From the NCBI GenBank assembly GCA_946410475.1, contig CAMKAM010000009.1:1-22613 (forward strand): a DNA stretch of 22,613 nucleotides. Direction: 5' to 3'. The position numbers and the translations under genes are program-made. The notes under the pieces are model-generated. The model had not been told where the DNA came from, searched no databases, and saw nothing but the letters and a program-made list of their open reading frames with translations. Shown here piece by piece: positions 22,469-22,613 of this stretch. The stretch comes from an uncultured Bacillota bacterium (GTDB lineage: Bacteria > Bacillota > Clostridia > Peptostreptococcales > Anaerovoracaceae). Within the stretch, counting starts at the first letter, position 1. Each line of letters begins with the position of its first letter.

Positions 22469-22613
22469 TTACGGCATATGGGCACGTAATATGCCTTTGT
22501 CCATTGCGGATAGTTTCTCTATAGTGCTGGCAAAAACTCTCTTTTTTGTATCGTATCCCACACTGTGTTTCGCCATTATTCAAGATAGAAGCTAATACTC
22601 CATCGTATTCATC
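22449..22613 (-). CDS. Unidentified 3' ORF fragment at the right edge
   Basis: Reading in from the edge on the minus strand, 54 codons stay open to a TGA at 22449-22451. The peptide is rich in Cys, His, Arg and Tyr (motif HITCPYAVRYRR near its end). Codon choice is more AT-rich than in the genes to the left. It overlaps the short hemC-linked ORF in another frame. A second frame holds a 35-codon ORF (22576 to 22469) ending at the TAA. Neither is recognised; this may be the end of a foreign gene or chance. Confidence 0.2.
   Translation of the reverse strand, partial: DEYDGVLASILNNGETQCGIRYKKESFCQHYRETIRNGQRHITCPYAVRYRRCP

Overview
The window looks like chromosome from an anaerobic, Gram-positive, Clostridia-type bacterium of moderate-to-high GC. 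The evidence is the anaerobic sulfite reductase genes (asrABC), a LtaS-like lipoteichoic-acid-type synthase, a Gram-positive style RND permease with no periplasmic adaptor or outer-membrane partner, PepSY proteins beside a two-component system, and strong AGGAGG-type ribosome binding sites. Genus cannot be fixed from the sequence alone.

Layout, left to right. (1) 1-1753, plus strand: the end of a riboflavin operon, with ribBA cut by the left edge, then ribH and a bidirectional-looking terminator. (2) 1762-2694, minus strand: an exported class A beta-lactamase-like serine hydrolase, divergent from the next block. (3) 2968-11489, plus strand: an envelope block with a good promoter at 2820-2848. 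It holds a 1228-residue RND permease with a coiled-coil insert of about 200 residues, a LtaS/MdoB-type phosphoglycerol transferase, an OmpR-family response regulator, its sensor kinase, and a PepSY lipoprotein overlapping the kinase gene. A second exported PepSY protein (11622-12236) follows with its own likely promoter. (4) 12237-12688: a 452-base gap holding several hairpins. Two are 38-bp inverted repeats with identical arms and different centres; a clear terminator follows them. (5) 12689-15336: a ferredoxin-like Fe-S protein (plus) convergent with a dpaL-crp/fnr pair (minus). (6) About 15405-16830: a solo tnpB element (IS200/IS605 superfamily, IS1341-like, no tnpA) with intact RuvC residues and a probable omega RNA at its 3' end. 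Its right end lies directly against the dpaL -10 box. (7) 16875-22257, minus strand: a compact operon hemC - cobA/hemD fusion - asrA - asrB - asrC ending in a strong terminator. (8) 22250-22613: a short C-terminal-like ORF coupled to hemC, then a more AT-rich edge segment that interrupts it.

How the genes work together. HemC and the CobA-HemD fusion carry porphobilinogen to precorrin-2, the branch towards siroheme. AsrC needs siroheme, while AsrA and AsrB feed it electrons, so one transcript links cofactor synthesis to six-electron reduction of sulfite to sulfide. The RND/LtaS/two-component/PepSY block reads as an envelope maintenance or stress unit in which the kinase may monitor the envelope and the PepSY proteins may modulate it; this is inference from gene order.

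The observations most worth a second look are the RND coiled-coil insert, the paired 38-bp inverted repeats at 12290-12462, the tnpB element sitting on the dpaL promoter, and the broken ORF at the right edge.
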